This document shows positions 15,953 to 24,641 of a stretch of 64,000 nt of DNA, in pieces; positions within the stretch are counted from its first letter, which is position 1; each line of letters begins with the position of its first letter. The position numbers and the translations under genes are program-made. The stretch is from Dorea sp. 5-2 (lineage in GTDB: Bacteria; Bacillota; Clostridia; Lachnospirales; Lachnospiraceae). The notes under the pieces are model-generated. The model was not told the origin of the DNA. It saw only the letters and a program-made list of their open reading frames with translations, and searched no databases. Where the stretch lies: NCBI RefSeq assembly GCF_000403455.2, contig NZ_KE159781.1:267271-331270 (forward strand). The letters are read 5' to 3'.

Positions 15953-17190
15953 ATCAGTTGGAAAATATGATGGATAGAATAAGAGAGGATCAGAGCGTAC
16001 CGGAACGAGTATGGAAGAAGCTAGACATCGCGCTTTGTGATCTGCCAGATTACGAGGACGGATCCGGGAAAAAGAGAAGCAGGAAGAAGTTTGCTTCGGC
16101 GGCAGCAGCCATAGCAGTGGTTGGAGTGACATTGTGTATTTCCAATCCCGCGTTAGCGGCTAAGATCCCATTGCTTGGGAAGATCTTCGAAGAAGTGGAG
16201 AATAACATTCCATTTTCCGGAGATTACAGTGAAAAGGCAGGAATACTTGCACAGGCAACAGGAGAAGAAAGAGAAGGAGATCCTTTGGCATCTCCCGGAA
16301 TCGTAAAGTCTGATGCAGGGATTACGGTAACTGCCTCAGAGGTATACTGCGACGGACTGTCCGTGTTCCTTACGGCACAGATTGAGGTGGATCAGGGCGG
16401 GCTTCATAATCTGCCGGCACATTATATCGACGGCGGAGATTCGACGGCGGAGATGCTGTATCTGAGAGGAGAATGGAATCTGTCAGATGACAGTGAGGCG
16501 CAGGATCTTTTCAATGACAATCTGGAAGGCAAGGTAATTGACGACCACACATTTGTAGGGATGCTGAAATTAGACCTGGAGGATTATAACCGGACAGAGG
16601 GAGAACTAAGCTTACGATTATCCAGCATCGGATGGGATGATGTAACCATGTTAGACGCAGAGGACATCTCAGAGTCTCACAGAACAGAAGGACAGTGGGA
16701 ATTTGATATTCCGTTTACAGTAGATACAGAAGCAGTCAGAGAGATTGCAGTAGGAAAGGAAGGGAATGGATACACGCTGGAGAAGGTGATCGTATCTCCA
16801 TATCAGGTAGTAGCCTATGTGGACGTGCCATTTACAGAGAGAGAGGTTACAAGAGAAGAATATGAGTCGGTGATGGCGGAGAAGACAGGTGCAAAAGAAG
16901 ACCCTGGCATCACATACGAAGAATATGCCGAACAGGCAGGGAAGACATATCAATTCTGGAATGCCGTGATCTGTGATCAAGACGGGGAGATGCTCTTTTC
17001 TAACCCGGAGGGAGATGGGAAGGCAGTAGCAGCCGTGGACGGGAAAGAGCTGTCTAAATTATATATTTTTGTATTCGACGACATGGAGAAAGATCTGGAA
17101 GTTGAGAAAAGCAGTTCTGAAAGCGGAAGCATAGATATACAGAAAGCTGGCGCGGATGCAGCAGTTACGTCAGAGGTCACGATACAATAA
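15949..17190 (+). CDS. DUF4179 protein, likely anti-sigma / membrane partner
   Basis: A 413-residue protein that starts at GTG 15949, overlapping the sigma gene. The cytoplasmic N-terminus of about 40 residues precedes one membrane helix (about 46-70, AAAAIAVVGVTLCISNPALA), which ends in a long extracellular domain of DUF4179 type (SEVYCDGLSVFLTAQIE is the typical segment). A single-pass protein encoded behind an ECF sigma factor is expected to be its anti-sigma factor, with the N-terminus holding the sigma factor; this is inference from arrangement. Confidence 0.85.
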   Translation: MNQLENMMDRIREDQSVPERVWKKLDIALCDLPDYEDGSGKKRSRKKFASAAAAIAVVGVTLCISNPALAAKIPLLGKIFEEVENNIPFSGDYSEKAGILAQATGEEREGDPLASPGIVKSDAGITVTASEVYCDGLSVFLTAQIEVDQGGLHNLPAHYIDGGDSTAEMLYLRGEWNLSDDSEAQDLFNDNLEGKVIDDHTFVGMLKLDLEDYNRTEGELSLRLSSIGWDDVTMLDAEDISESHRTEGQWEFDIPFTVDTEAVREIAVGKEGNGYTLEKVIVSPYQVVAYVDVPFTEREVTREEYESVMAEKTGAKEDPGITYEEYAEQAGKTYQFWNAVICDQDGEMLFSNPEGDGKAVAAVDGKELSKLYIFVFDDMEKDLEVEKSSSESGSIDIQKAGADAAVTSEVTIQ

Positions 17191-17226
17191 TTTTGTTATG
17201 AGGCAATAAGGAGGTGCGACAAAGTT

Positions 17227-17412
17227 ATGTGTGAAGCATTGAGAGAACTTATGAAAGAAGATTTTGAAAAGCAAGAACGGGAAACAAAACAGGAAACATT
17301 ACTCGAAACGATCAAAAATCTTATGGATACGATGAAATGGACGGCAGAACAGGCGATGTCAGCTATGAAAATTCCGGAAGCTGACAGAGGAAAGTATATT
17401 GCAAAATTATAA
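17227..17412 (+). CDS. Small charged protein, possibly a remnant of a Rpn/PD-(D/E)XK transposase-like C-terminus
   Basis: 61 residues with a very strong ribosome binding site (AAGGAGGTG). The sequence begins MCEALRELMKEDFEKQERET and ends with a helical segment (WTAEQAMSAMKIPEADRGKY). This pattern is found at the C-terminus of many Clostridia Rpn-family putative transposases and also as free small ORFs. Function unknown. A terminator follows. Confidence 0.6.
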   Translation: MCEALRELMKEDFEKQERETKQETLLETIKNLMDTMKWTAEQAMSAMKIPEADRGKYIAKL

Positions 17413-17425
17413 AAGCATAAATACA

Positions 17426-17455
17426 GGCATCGGCATTTGCCCGGTGTCTTTTTTG
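17426..17455 (+). terminator. Terminator after the small charged protein gene
   Basis: Stem GGCATCGGC / GCCCGGTGTC with wobble pairs and one bulge, followed by six T. Confidence 0.65.
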
Positions 17456-17496
17456 TGAAATTTTATTTGTAAAAGAGCTGCTTTCTTATATTTCTC

Positions 17497-17525
17497 TTGT
17501 AGAGAAGCGAAAAATTGGATAGAAT
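17497..17525 (+). promoter_or_regulatory. Promoter of the M16 protease gene
   Basis: TTGTAG (17497-17502), 17-bp spacer, TAGAAT (17520-17525). Confidence 0.5.
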
Positions 17526-17570
17526 GTGTATTAGAACATATCATGACCGAAAGGAGCAATAGAATAGCAG

Positions 17571-20495
17571 ATGAGTATCAGAGACTTAGAGACTTACAAG
17601 ATCATAAAAGAAGAGGAATTATATGGAATCCAGGCGAAGGGATATCTGCTCCGCCATAAGAAGAGCCAGGCAAGGATTCTTCTGATCGAGAAGAAGGATG
17701 ATAACAACAAGGTGTTCAGCATCGGATTCCGTACGCCGCCTTCCGACAGCACGGGAGTTCCGCATATCATGGAGCATTCCGTTTTGTGCGGTTCCAGGAA
17801 CTTTCCCGCGAAGGATCCCTTTGTGGAATTGGTGAAGGGGTCTCTTAATACCTTCCTGAATGCCATGACCTATCCGGATAAGACAGTCTATCCGGTGGCG
17901 AGCTTAAACGACAAGGATTTCCAGAACCTGATGCATGTGTATATGGATGCGGTGCTTTATCCGAATATCTATGAGCATGAAGAGATTTTCCGGCAGGAGG
18001 GATGGAGCTATAAGCTGGATTTTGCAGAGGACAGGCTTGCGTACAACGGTGTTGTCTACAATGAGATGAAGGGCGCTTTCTCATCTCCGGAGAGTGTGCT
18101 TGACCGTGTGATCCTCAATACTTTGTTCCCGGATACTTCTTATGCGAATGAATCCGGAGGTGATCCGGAGGTGATCCCTGATCTTACCTATGAGCAGTTC
18201 CTTGATTTTCACAGGAGATACTATCATCCGTCTAACAGCTACATCTATCTGTACGGGGATATGGATATGGAAGAGAAGCTTGACTGGCTTGACAGAGAGT
18301 ATTTAAGTTCCTTTGACGCCAGAGAGGTGGATTCTAAGATCCGCTATCAGGAGCCTTTTGAGGAAATGAAGGAGAAGGTCATTCCATATTCCATAACAAG
18401 CGAGGAATCAGAGGATGATAATACTTATCTTTCCTATAATAAGGTGATCGGAACCAGTCTTGATAAGGAATTATATCTTGCCTTCCAGATCCTGGATTAT
18501 GCATTGCTTTCCGCACCGGGCGCTCCGCTTAAGAAAGCGCTGACGGATGCCGGGATCGGCAAGGATATCATGGGTTCCTATGACAATGGGATCTATCAGC
18601 CGATCTTCTCTGTCATATCGAAGAATGCCAATGAAGAGCAGAAGCAGGAGTTTACAGAGCTCATTGAACGTGTGCTTTCGGATATCGTGAAGAACGGAAT
18701 AGACAGAAAGGCTTTGGAGGCGGGGCTTAATTATCATGAATTCCGTTACCGGGAGGCTGATTTTGGAAATTACCCGAAGGGACTGATGTATGGCCTGCAG
18801 ATGATGGACAGCTGGCTCTATGATGAAGAGAAGCCGTTCATCCATGTGGAAGCTTTGGAGACTTTTGAATTCCTGAAAAGTCAGGTGGGAACCGGATATT
18901 TTGAAGAGTTGATACGAAGATATATTCTTGAGAACCCACATGGGGCGATCGTGATCGTCAAGCCAGAGAAGGGACGTACGGCAAGGATGGATGCGGAGCT
19001 TGACAAGGAGCTTCAGGAATACAAAGCCGGGCTAAGCGCAGATGAAGTGGAAGATCTGGTGAGGAAGACGGCAGCTTTGGAGGAATATCAGTCTGAGCCT
19101 GAGAAGGAAGAGGATCTGGAGCGGATTCCGGTGCTTAGGAGAGAAGATATTTCCAGAGAGATCGAACCGATCGTGAATGAAGAGATGGAACTTGCAGGCG
19201 TGCCGGTGATCTTCCATGAGATCGAGACCAATGGGATCGGGTATGTACACGTATTGTTTGATATGTCAGGGGTGGAAGAAGAGCTGCTTCCATATGTAGG
19301 GATCCTGCAGTCGGCGCTTGGCATCATAGATACAAAGAACTATGAGTACGGCGAATTATTTAACGAGATCAATGTGCATACCGGCGGGATCGGGACTTCT
19401 CTGGAGCTTTATAATGATGTGACAAATATCCGGGAGAAAGCGTTTAAGGCAACCTTTGAGATTAAGGGAAAGGCGCTGTATGGAAAGCTGCCGGTGGTAT
19501 TCTCCATGATGGGCGAGATCCTGACGGCATCAAAGCTTTCAGATACGAAGCGGCTTAAGGAGATCCTTGCCATGGTGAAGTCAAGGCTTCTGATGCGGTT
19601 CCAGTCTTCGGGCCATACGACGGCGACGCTTCGTGCCATGTCCTATGCTTCTCCCTCCGCGAAGCTTAAGGATATGACGAACGGGATCGAGTTCTATAGG
19701 ACCGTTGCGCATATAGAGGAGAACTTTGAGGAAGAGAAGGATCGTCTTGCAGAGATACTTAAGAATCTTACAGAACAGCTTTTCCGTCCGGAGAACATGA
19801 TGATCAGTTATACGGCTTCAAGGAAGGGGCTGGAGGGAATAGAGGATCATGTGGAAGGATTGAAGAAGAGCCTGTATCATGGGAAACCTGCCGGGGGCGC
19901 GTGTATCCTCCACTGTGAGAAGAAGAATGAAGGCTTCAAGACCGCGTCTAAGGTACAGTATGTGGCAAGGACAGGGAACTTTATTGATCATGGTGCATCC
20001 TACACAGGGGCATTGCAGATACTCAAGGTGATCTTAAGCTACGATTATCTGTGGCAGAACATCCGTGTCAAGGGCGGGGCTTACGGCTGCATGAGCAATT
20101 TCAACCGGATCGGAGAGGGGTATTTCGTATCTTACCGGGACCCGAATCTGAGACGGACGGTAGAAGTATACGAAGGAGTCGTAGATTACCTCAAGAACTT
20201 TACTGTCAGCGAGCGCGACATGACGAAGTATATCATCGGAACCATGAGCAATATCGACCAACCGATGACTCCTGTGACAAAGGGCGAGCGTTCCATGCAT
20301 CTTTATATGAACAAAGTAACAGCCGACATGATCCGTGAAGAACGCAGCCAGATCTTAGACGCGGCTCAGGATGATATCCGCGCCCTCTCCCGGGTGGCAG
20401 AGGCTGTGTTGAAGGCAGGCCAGTTCTGCGTCATCGGAAGCGAGGACAAGATTGAGGAATGCAGAGACATGTTCGGGGCTGTGGAAGGTTTTTAG
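17571..20495 (+). CDS. M16C insulinase-family peptidase (presequence-protease type)
   Basis: A 974-residue zinc peptidase of the M16C group (PreP/Cym1-like), a clam-shell enzyme that degrades peptides. The inverted zinc motif HIMEH (His65, Glu68, His69) is in the N-terminal domain, with GVPHIMEHSVLCGS characteristic of the family; the M16C-associated middle domain and two C-terminal domains follow, ending with a segment in which GGAYG provides the conserved glycine-rich substrate loop. No signal peptide, so cytoplasmic. The GGAG ribosome binding site is about 14 bp before the ATG, slightly far. The gene is followed 46 bp later by era. Confidence 0.93.
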   Translation: MSIRDLETYKIIKEEELYGIQAKGYLLRHKKSQARILLIEKKDDNNKVFSIGFRTPPSDSTGVPHIMEHSVLCGSRNFPAKDPFVELVKGSLNTFLNAMTYPDKTVYPVASLNDKDFQNLMHVYMDAVLYPNIYEHEEIFRQEGWSYKLDFAEDRLAYNGVVYNEMKGAFSSPESVLDRVILNTLFPDTSYANESGGDPEVIPDLTYEQFLDFHRRYYHPSNSYIYLYGDMDMEEKLDWLDREYLSSFDAREVDSKIRYQEPFEEMKEKVIPYSITSEESEDDNTYLSYNKVIGTSLDKELYLAFQILDYALLSAPGAPLKKALTDAGIGKDIMGSYDNGIYQPIFSVISKNANEEQKQEFTELIERVLSDIVKNGIDRKALEAGLNYHEFRYREADFGNYPKGLMYGLQMMDSWLYDEEKPFIHVEALETFEFLKSQVGTGYFEELIRRYILENPHGAIVIVKPEKGRTARMDAELDKELQEYKAGLSADEVEDLVRKTAALEEYQSEPEKEEDLERIPVLRREDISREIEPIVNEEMELAGVPVIFHEIETNGIGYVHVLFDMSGVEEELLPYVGILQSALGIIDTKNYEYGELFNEINVHTGGIGTSLELYNDVTNIREKAFKATFEIKGKALYGKLPVVFSMMGEILTASKLSDTKRLKEILAMVKSRLLMRFQSSGHTTATLRAMSYASPSAKLKDMTNGIEFYRTVAHIEENFEEEKDRLAEILKNLTEQLFRPENMMISYTASRKGLEGIEDHVEGLKKSLYHGKPAGGACILHCEKKNEGFKTASKVQYVARTGNFIDHGASYTGALQILKVILSYDYLWQNIRVKGGAYGCMSNFNRIGEGYFVSYRDPNLRRTVEVYEGVVDYLKNFTVSERDMTKYIIGTMSNIDQPMTPVTKGERSMHLYMNKVTADMIREERSQILDAAQDDIRALSRVAEAVLKAGQFCVIGSEDKIEECRDMFGAVEGF

Positions 20496-20541
20496 AGCAG
20501 GCAGAAGCATCACTCAGATTTGAAACAAGATAGGAGAACAC

Positions 20542-21438
20542 ATGAAAAAGGATTATAAATCAGGCTTTGTGACCCTGATCGGGCGTCCCAATGTGGGCAA
20601 ATCAACCCTCATGAACCACCTGATCGGCCAGAAGATCGCCATCACCTCCAATAAGCCCCAGACGACCCGCAACCGCATCCAGACGGTGCTGACTACGGAA
20701 GAAGGGCAGATCGTATTCGTGGATACGCCGGGCATCCATAAGGCGAAGAACAAGCTTGGAGAATATATGGTAAATGTGGCGGAGCGTACTCTGAACGAGG
20801 TGGATGTGGTCTTATGGCTTGTGGAGCCGACCACCTTCATAGGAGCCGGGGAGCAGCATATCGCCGGACAGCTTAAGCGGGTGAAGACCCCGGTGATACT
20901 CGTTATCAACAAGATCGACAGTGTTAAGAGAGAAGACATACTTCCTGCGATCAATTCTTACAAGGATATCTATGATTTCGCAGAGATCGTTCCGGTGTCC
21001 GCAAGAAATGGAGATAATACGGAGGAGCTGATCCGTACAGTCATGAAGTATCTCCCCTATGGTCCGCAGTTCTATGATGAGGACACGGTGACAGATCAGC
21101 CGGAACGGCAGATCGTGGCGGAGCTGATCCGTGAGAAGGCGCTTCATCGCCTGCAGGATGAGATCCCCCACGGGATCGCCGTCGCCATTGACCAGATGAA
21201 GGCAAAGGGCAAGGTTATACACATCGAAGCGACGATCATCTGCGAGCGGGATTCCCACAAGGGGATAATTATTGGTAAACAAGGAAATATGTTGAAAAAG
21301 ATCGGAAGCACCGCCCGCTTTGAGATCGAGAAAATGCTGGAAATGCAGGTAAATCTTAAGCTTTGGGTCAAAGTGAAGAAGGACTGGAGGGACAGCGAAT
21401 TCCTGATGAAAAATTTTGGATACAGAGAAGAAGAATAA
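20542..21438 (+). CDS. era: GTPase Era
   Basis: Essential GTPase in 30S ribosome assembly and 16S rRNA 3'-end maturation. G1 GRPNVGKST (residues about 11-19), switch II DTPG, G4 NKID, G5 SARNG, then the C-terminal KH domain with HIEATIICERDSHKGIIIGK, G-x-x-G loop GKQGN. 298 residues is normal. Neighbours are the M16 peptidase upstream, and a YqzL-like gene and recO downstream, a common Firmicutes order. Confidence 0.98.
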   Translation: MKKDYKSGFVTLIGRPNVGKSTLMNHLIGQKIAITSNKPQTTRNRIQTVLTTEEGQIVFVDTPGIHKAKNKLGEYMVNVAERTLNEVDVVLWLVEPTTFIGAGEQHIAGQLKRVKTPVILVINKIDSVKREDILPAINSYKDIYDFAEIVPVSARNGDNTEELIRTVMKYLPYGPQFYDEDTVTDQPERQIVAELIREKALHRLQDEIPHGIAVAIDQMKAKGKVIHIEATIICERDSHKGIIIGKQGNMLKKIGSTARFEIEKMLEMQVNLKLWVKVKKDWRDSEFLMKNFGYREEE

Positions 21439-21549
21439 ATCCATGTACCGGATGAGAACCTAATCTTATAACCTGCCGCAGTGAATTCGGCAATATCTGA
21501 GCCGGATATGCAGATACGGGCGGCAGGTACAAAGGACGAGGTGATAAGC

Positions 21550-21789
21550 ATGGAAGAAGAATACTGGAGACGTTTTCTTAAGACAGGGGAGATCAGGGAT
21601 TATCTCTATTATAAGGGATTGTCGGTCTGCAGGCGGGTTATGGACCGATATACCCGCGGTATATCCGGTAAGGCATGCCCAGGCAGAGACAATGAAGGGG
21701 CAGGCTGTCCGGCAAGTTATGAAAGTGGTGGAAGCAGTGAATCAGATTACAGTGACGGGCATGGTGCTTGCAGCGGCGCCGGCCGGTGA
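21550..21789 (+). CDS. YqzL-like small protein, overlapping recO
   Basis: In Firmicutes a short YqzL-type gene sits between era and recO. Here the ATG at 21550 with GAGGTGA upstream gives YWRRFLKTGEIRDYLYYKG, which fits the W-x-x-F-x-x-T-G-x-I-x-x-Y-L-x-x-K pattern. The frame continues to 21789, so the last 30 codons overlap the start of recO; those residues (Gly/Ser rich) are probably incidental. Function unknown. Confidence 0.6.
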   Translation: MEEEYWRRFLKTGEIRDYLYYKGLSVCRRVMDRYTRGISGKACPGRDNEGAGCPASYESGGSSESDYSDGHGACSGAGR

Positions 21790-22492
21790 ATATGACAGAC
21801 GTATCGTGCTCCTGACGAAAGAGAGGGGAAAGATCTCGGCATTTGCCAGAGGAGCGAGAAAACCAAACAGCGCGCTTGTGGGCGTGACGAGCCCTTTTTC
21901 TTTCGGAGAATTTACCGTATATGAGGGGCGGACATCTTATACCTTGATGTCGGCGTCTATTTCTAATTATTTCCAGGAATTGCGCCAGGATGTGGAAGGA
22001 GCCTATTATGGCTTCTACTTTCTGGAACTGGCAGGATACTATGCCCGGGAAGCGAATGATGAGACTGAACTTCTAAGGCTTCTCTATCAGACATTCCGTG
22101 CTCTGGTGAATCCGAAACTTCCCAACCGCCTGATCCGCTGCATCTATGAACTGCGCGCCGTAACGGTGAACGGGGAGGGGCCTCAGATGTTCGAATGTGT
22201 CTGCTGCGGCGATAAAGAGCGGGAGATGGTGTTCAGTGTGAGAAGAGGCGGGCTGGTGTGCCGTCAATGCAGCGGCAGTGTGCAGGACGGGAGAGCATTG
22301 CATGGTTCTGCCTTATATACTCTGCAGTATATTGTTTCATCTCCGATTGAAAAGCTGTATACATTTATAGTAACAGACGAAGTTCAAGCGGAGGTGGAGA
22401 ATGTGGTCACGGATTATCTTGCACAGTATGTAGGGAAGCAATTTAAGTCTTTGGAGATACTCAGGGTAATTGCAGAGAATGAGAACGCATAA
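21692..22492 (+). CDS. recO: DNA repair protein RecO
   Basis: Recombination mediator that helps load RecA with RecR. The N-terminal OB fold has TVTGMVLAAAPAGEYDRRIV and ISAFARGARKPNS, and the C-terminal part carries the zinc cysteines (CVCCGDKE, CRQCSG). Start is uncertain: ATG 21692, ATG 21719 and GTG 21737 are in frame, and homologues usually begin just before the VTVTG strand, so 21737 may be the true start. It overlaps the YqzL-like gene. Confidence 0.94.
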   Translation: MKGQAVRQVMKVVEAVNQITVTGMVLAAAPAGEYDRRIVLLTKERGKISAFARGARKPNSALVGVTSPFSFGEFTVYEGRTSYTLMSASISNYFQELRQDVEGAYYGFYFLELAGYYAREANDETELLRLLYQTFRALVNPKLPNRLIRCIYELRAVTVNGEGPQMFECVCCGDKEREMVFSVRRGGLVCRQCSGSVQDGRALHGSALYTLQYIVSSPIEKLYTFIVTDEVQAEVENVVTDYLAQYVGKQFKSLEILRVIAENENA

Positions 22493-22548
22493 AAAGTATG
22501 AATTTTTATGTAATTCAAGAAATATGTTTTAATTTTCAGATTTTCTGC

Positions 22549-22578
22549 TTGTCAAGTTAATTCAAGAAAAGGTATAAT
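22549..22578 (+). promoter_or_regulatory. Promoter of the FapA-like gene
   Basis: TTGTCA (22549-22554), 18-bp spacer, TATAAT (22573-22578). Confidence 0.65.
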
Positions 22579-22628
22579 AGCAGTAAGATCAAGTATGTCA
22601 ATTTTATACAGGGAGGTAGGTTGAATAT

Positions 22629-24491
22629 ATGGAATTCAAGAATTGGATTTTAGATCGGCTGTTTGGTGTTGTACTGGAAGAAGAAAGTGGGGAAGAGGCG
22701 CAGGCGGAGGATTCAGTGAAGCAGGAGGATGTATTGGGATCGGCAAAACAGCCGGTACAAGAAGAGGAGCCAGAGCAGGAAGCCCCCAGGCGCCGGGACT
22801 CCCTGGGATTATCCTTGGATCATCCCTTTATCCGTTTATATGAACTGTGGGCAGAAGAAGTCCGGGATGCGCCGCTTCCGCATCTGCGCCTGGATCACTG
22901 GGAGGATACTCCGGACGGCGTGCTGGAACAAGAGCTGGCAGGGCTTCGTAAGGCATTCACCTTGGTGGCGGCAGACCGGCTGGAGAAGATATCCGAATGG
23001 AGACAAAAGAAGGATATGGCGGATAAGCAGCGGGCACTTCTTGAGAAGCTGAAAGCCGCTAAAGAGGAGAAGGGGCAGCTGACAGAGGAAGAGGAAGCTT
23101 TACTGTCCGGCAAAGGCGGGATCACGCAGGAGATCCTGGAAGTTTTGCCGTTAGAGATGGACGCGCTGCCGCTTGTCTATATTACGAGGGATCAGTTGGC
23201 GGCATGGCTGATCGTTTTTCCGCCGGTGGGAGCCGGAAAAGAGCTGGAAAAAAGTATGCTGGAGAAGGTGTTGGGAGAAAGCAGCGTCAGCTTTGGCGTG
23301 GATGCGGAGCTTTTGGAAAACTTGTCCGGTAAGGAGGACAGATATTTCCACCTGTTCCAGATCGCAAAGGGACAGCCGGTGCTGCACGGAAAGGACGGCT
23401 ACATAGAAGAGTTTTTTGAGCGGACCGTGAAGCAGAAATTTGCCGAGAATGAACATGGAAAAGTAGATTATTTTAATCTGAATCTGGTGCAGAATGTAGA
23501 AAAAGGAGAGGTCATATGCCGGTCGGTTCCGCCGGTTGAAGGCGTCTCAGGAAGGACGGTCCAGAATAAGGAGATCTCCTGCAGGACCGGGAAAGCGGTT
23601 CAGCTCCCGAAAGGGCAGAATACAGAGATCAGCGAAGACGGTACGGAGCTGCTGGCGGTCAAGTCAGGACGTGTGGAATTCAGCGGCCGCGGCTTTCAGG
23701 TCAAATCCGTACTTGAGATCAGCGGAAATGTAGATTTCTCTACGGGTAACATTAATTTTGTTGGAGACGTACACATCCATGGAGATGTAAGCAGCGGTTT
23801 CCGTGTCCATACGATAGGGGATATTACGATAGACGGCGTTGTAGAAGCGGCGGAGATCGAGGCAGGCGGCAATCTGATCGTTGCCAAGGGAATATCGGGA
23901 GATTCCCGTGCGGTGATCCGCGCGCATCATGATATCTACGCCATGTATATGGAAAATTGTTCGGTTCACAGCAACGGGAATATACAGACCGACTGTATCG
24001 TCAATTGTGATGTGTACTGTGACGGAGAGATACAGGTACGCAGCGGCAGAGGAACCATCGTCGGAGGGCGCGTCCGTGCGGCGCGGGGCGTAAGTTCTAA
24101 GATCGTCGGTTCAAGATCGGAGAGTATCACCACTATCAGCCTGGGCGGACAGCCCTGTGCGGATTATGAAAGGGAGTCCTTATTACAGAGCCTTGACGCG
24201 CTAGAAAAAGAGATGGAAAAAGTAGAAAAGCAGCCGGAAAGCCCGGCAAGGACGAAGCGCATGGCAAAGATACGCCTCGACCTGTCCGTGGGAAGGATGA
24301 AGCTTGGACGCTTTGATAAAGAACTTAAGAAAATACAGGAACAATTAGAAGAACAGGGAGGCAGCAAGCTTAAGTGTGATGTGGCATATCCGGGCATGAT
24401 CTTGAATATCGGAGAAGAGACCATGCACCTTACGAAGGAGACCAGTATGGTGCATGCAAGGATGTTCAACGGGGAGATCATTCTCATGTAG
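22629..24491 (+). CDS. FapA / DUF342 family polymer-forming protein
   Basis: A 620-residue soluble protein. An acidic N-terminal part (residues 15-60) and a helical segment precede the FapA N-terminal region, and residues about 330-500 form a right-handed beta-helix with repeating turns (DVHIHGDVSSGFRVHTIGDI, GDITIDGVVEAAEIEAGGNL). A coiled coil (about 535-590) and a short beta end follow. FapA proteins resemble MinC-like polymer-forming cytoskeletal domains; the role in Clostridia is not established. It has its own promoter between recO and glyS. Confidence 0.87.
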   Translation: MEFKNWILDRLFGVVLEEESGEEAQAEDSVKQEDVLGSAKQPVQEEEPEQEAPRRRDSLGLSLDHPFIRLYELWAEEVRDAPLPHLRLDHWEDTPDGVLEQELAGLRKAFTLVAADRLEKISEWRQKKDMADKQRALLEKLKAAKEEKGQLTEEEEALLSGKGGITQEILEVLPLEMDALPLVYITRDQLAAWLIVFPPVGAGKELEKSMLEKVLGESSVSFGVDAELLENLSGKEDRYFHLFQIAKGQPVLHGKDGYIEEFFERTVKQKFAENEHGKVDYFNLNLVQNVEKGEVICRSVPPVEGVSGRTVQNKEISCRTGKAVQLPKGQNTEISEDGTELLAVKSGRVEFSGRGFQVKSVLEISGNVDFSTGNINFVGDVHIHGDVSSGFRVHTIGDITIDGVVEAAEIEAGGNLIVAKGISGDSRAVIRAHHDIYAMYMENCSVHSNGNIQTDCIVNCDVYCDGEIQVRSGRGTIVGGRVRAARGVSSKIVGSRSESITTISLGGQPCADYERESLLQSLDALEKEMEKVEKQPESPARTKRMAKIRLDLSVGRMKLGRFDKELKKIQEQLEEQGGSKLKCDVAYPGMILNIGEETMHLTKETSMVHARMFNGEIILM

Positions 24492-24525
24492 GCGGAAAAG
24501 GACAGCCGAAAAGGTGAATTAGTAC

Positions 24526-24554
24526 TTGAAAAGCGCAGACGCAGACTGTATAAT
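24526..24554 (+). promoter_or_regulatory. Promoter of glyS
   Basis: TTGAAA (24526-24531), 17-bp spacer, exact TATAAT (24549-24554). The leader to the start codon is about 80 nt and shows no T-box. Confidence 0.75.
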
Positions 24555-24641
24555 AATTAACAATTATACTCTAAAGCAATCTTCGGATGCGCTTTGGCGG
24601 GTATAGATTATATACGAAATATAGAAGGTGAGGAAGAGGAT

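Noticed and set aside
24555..24641. T-box leader of glyS
   Set aside because: Looked for because glycyl-tRNA synthetase genes often have one. The leader is only about 80 nt and lacks the T-box core sequence and terminator.
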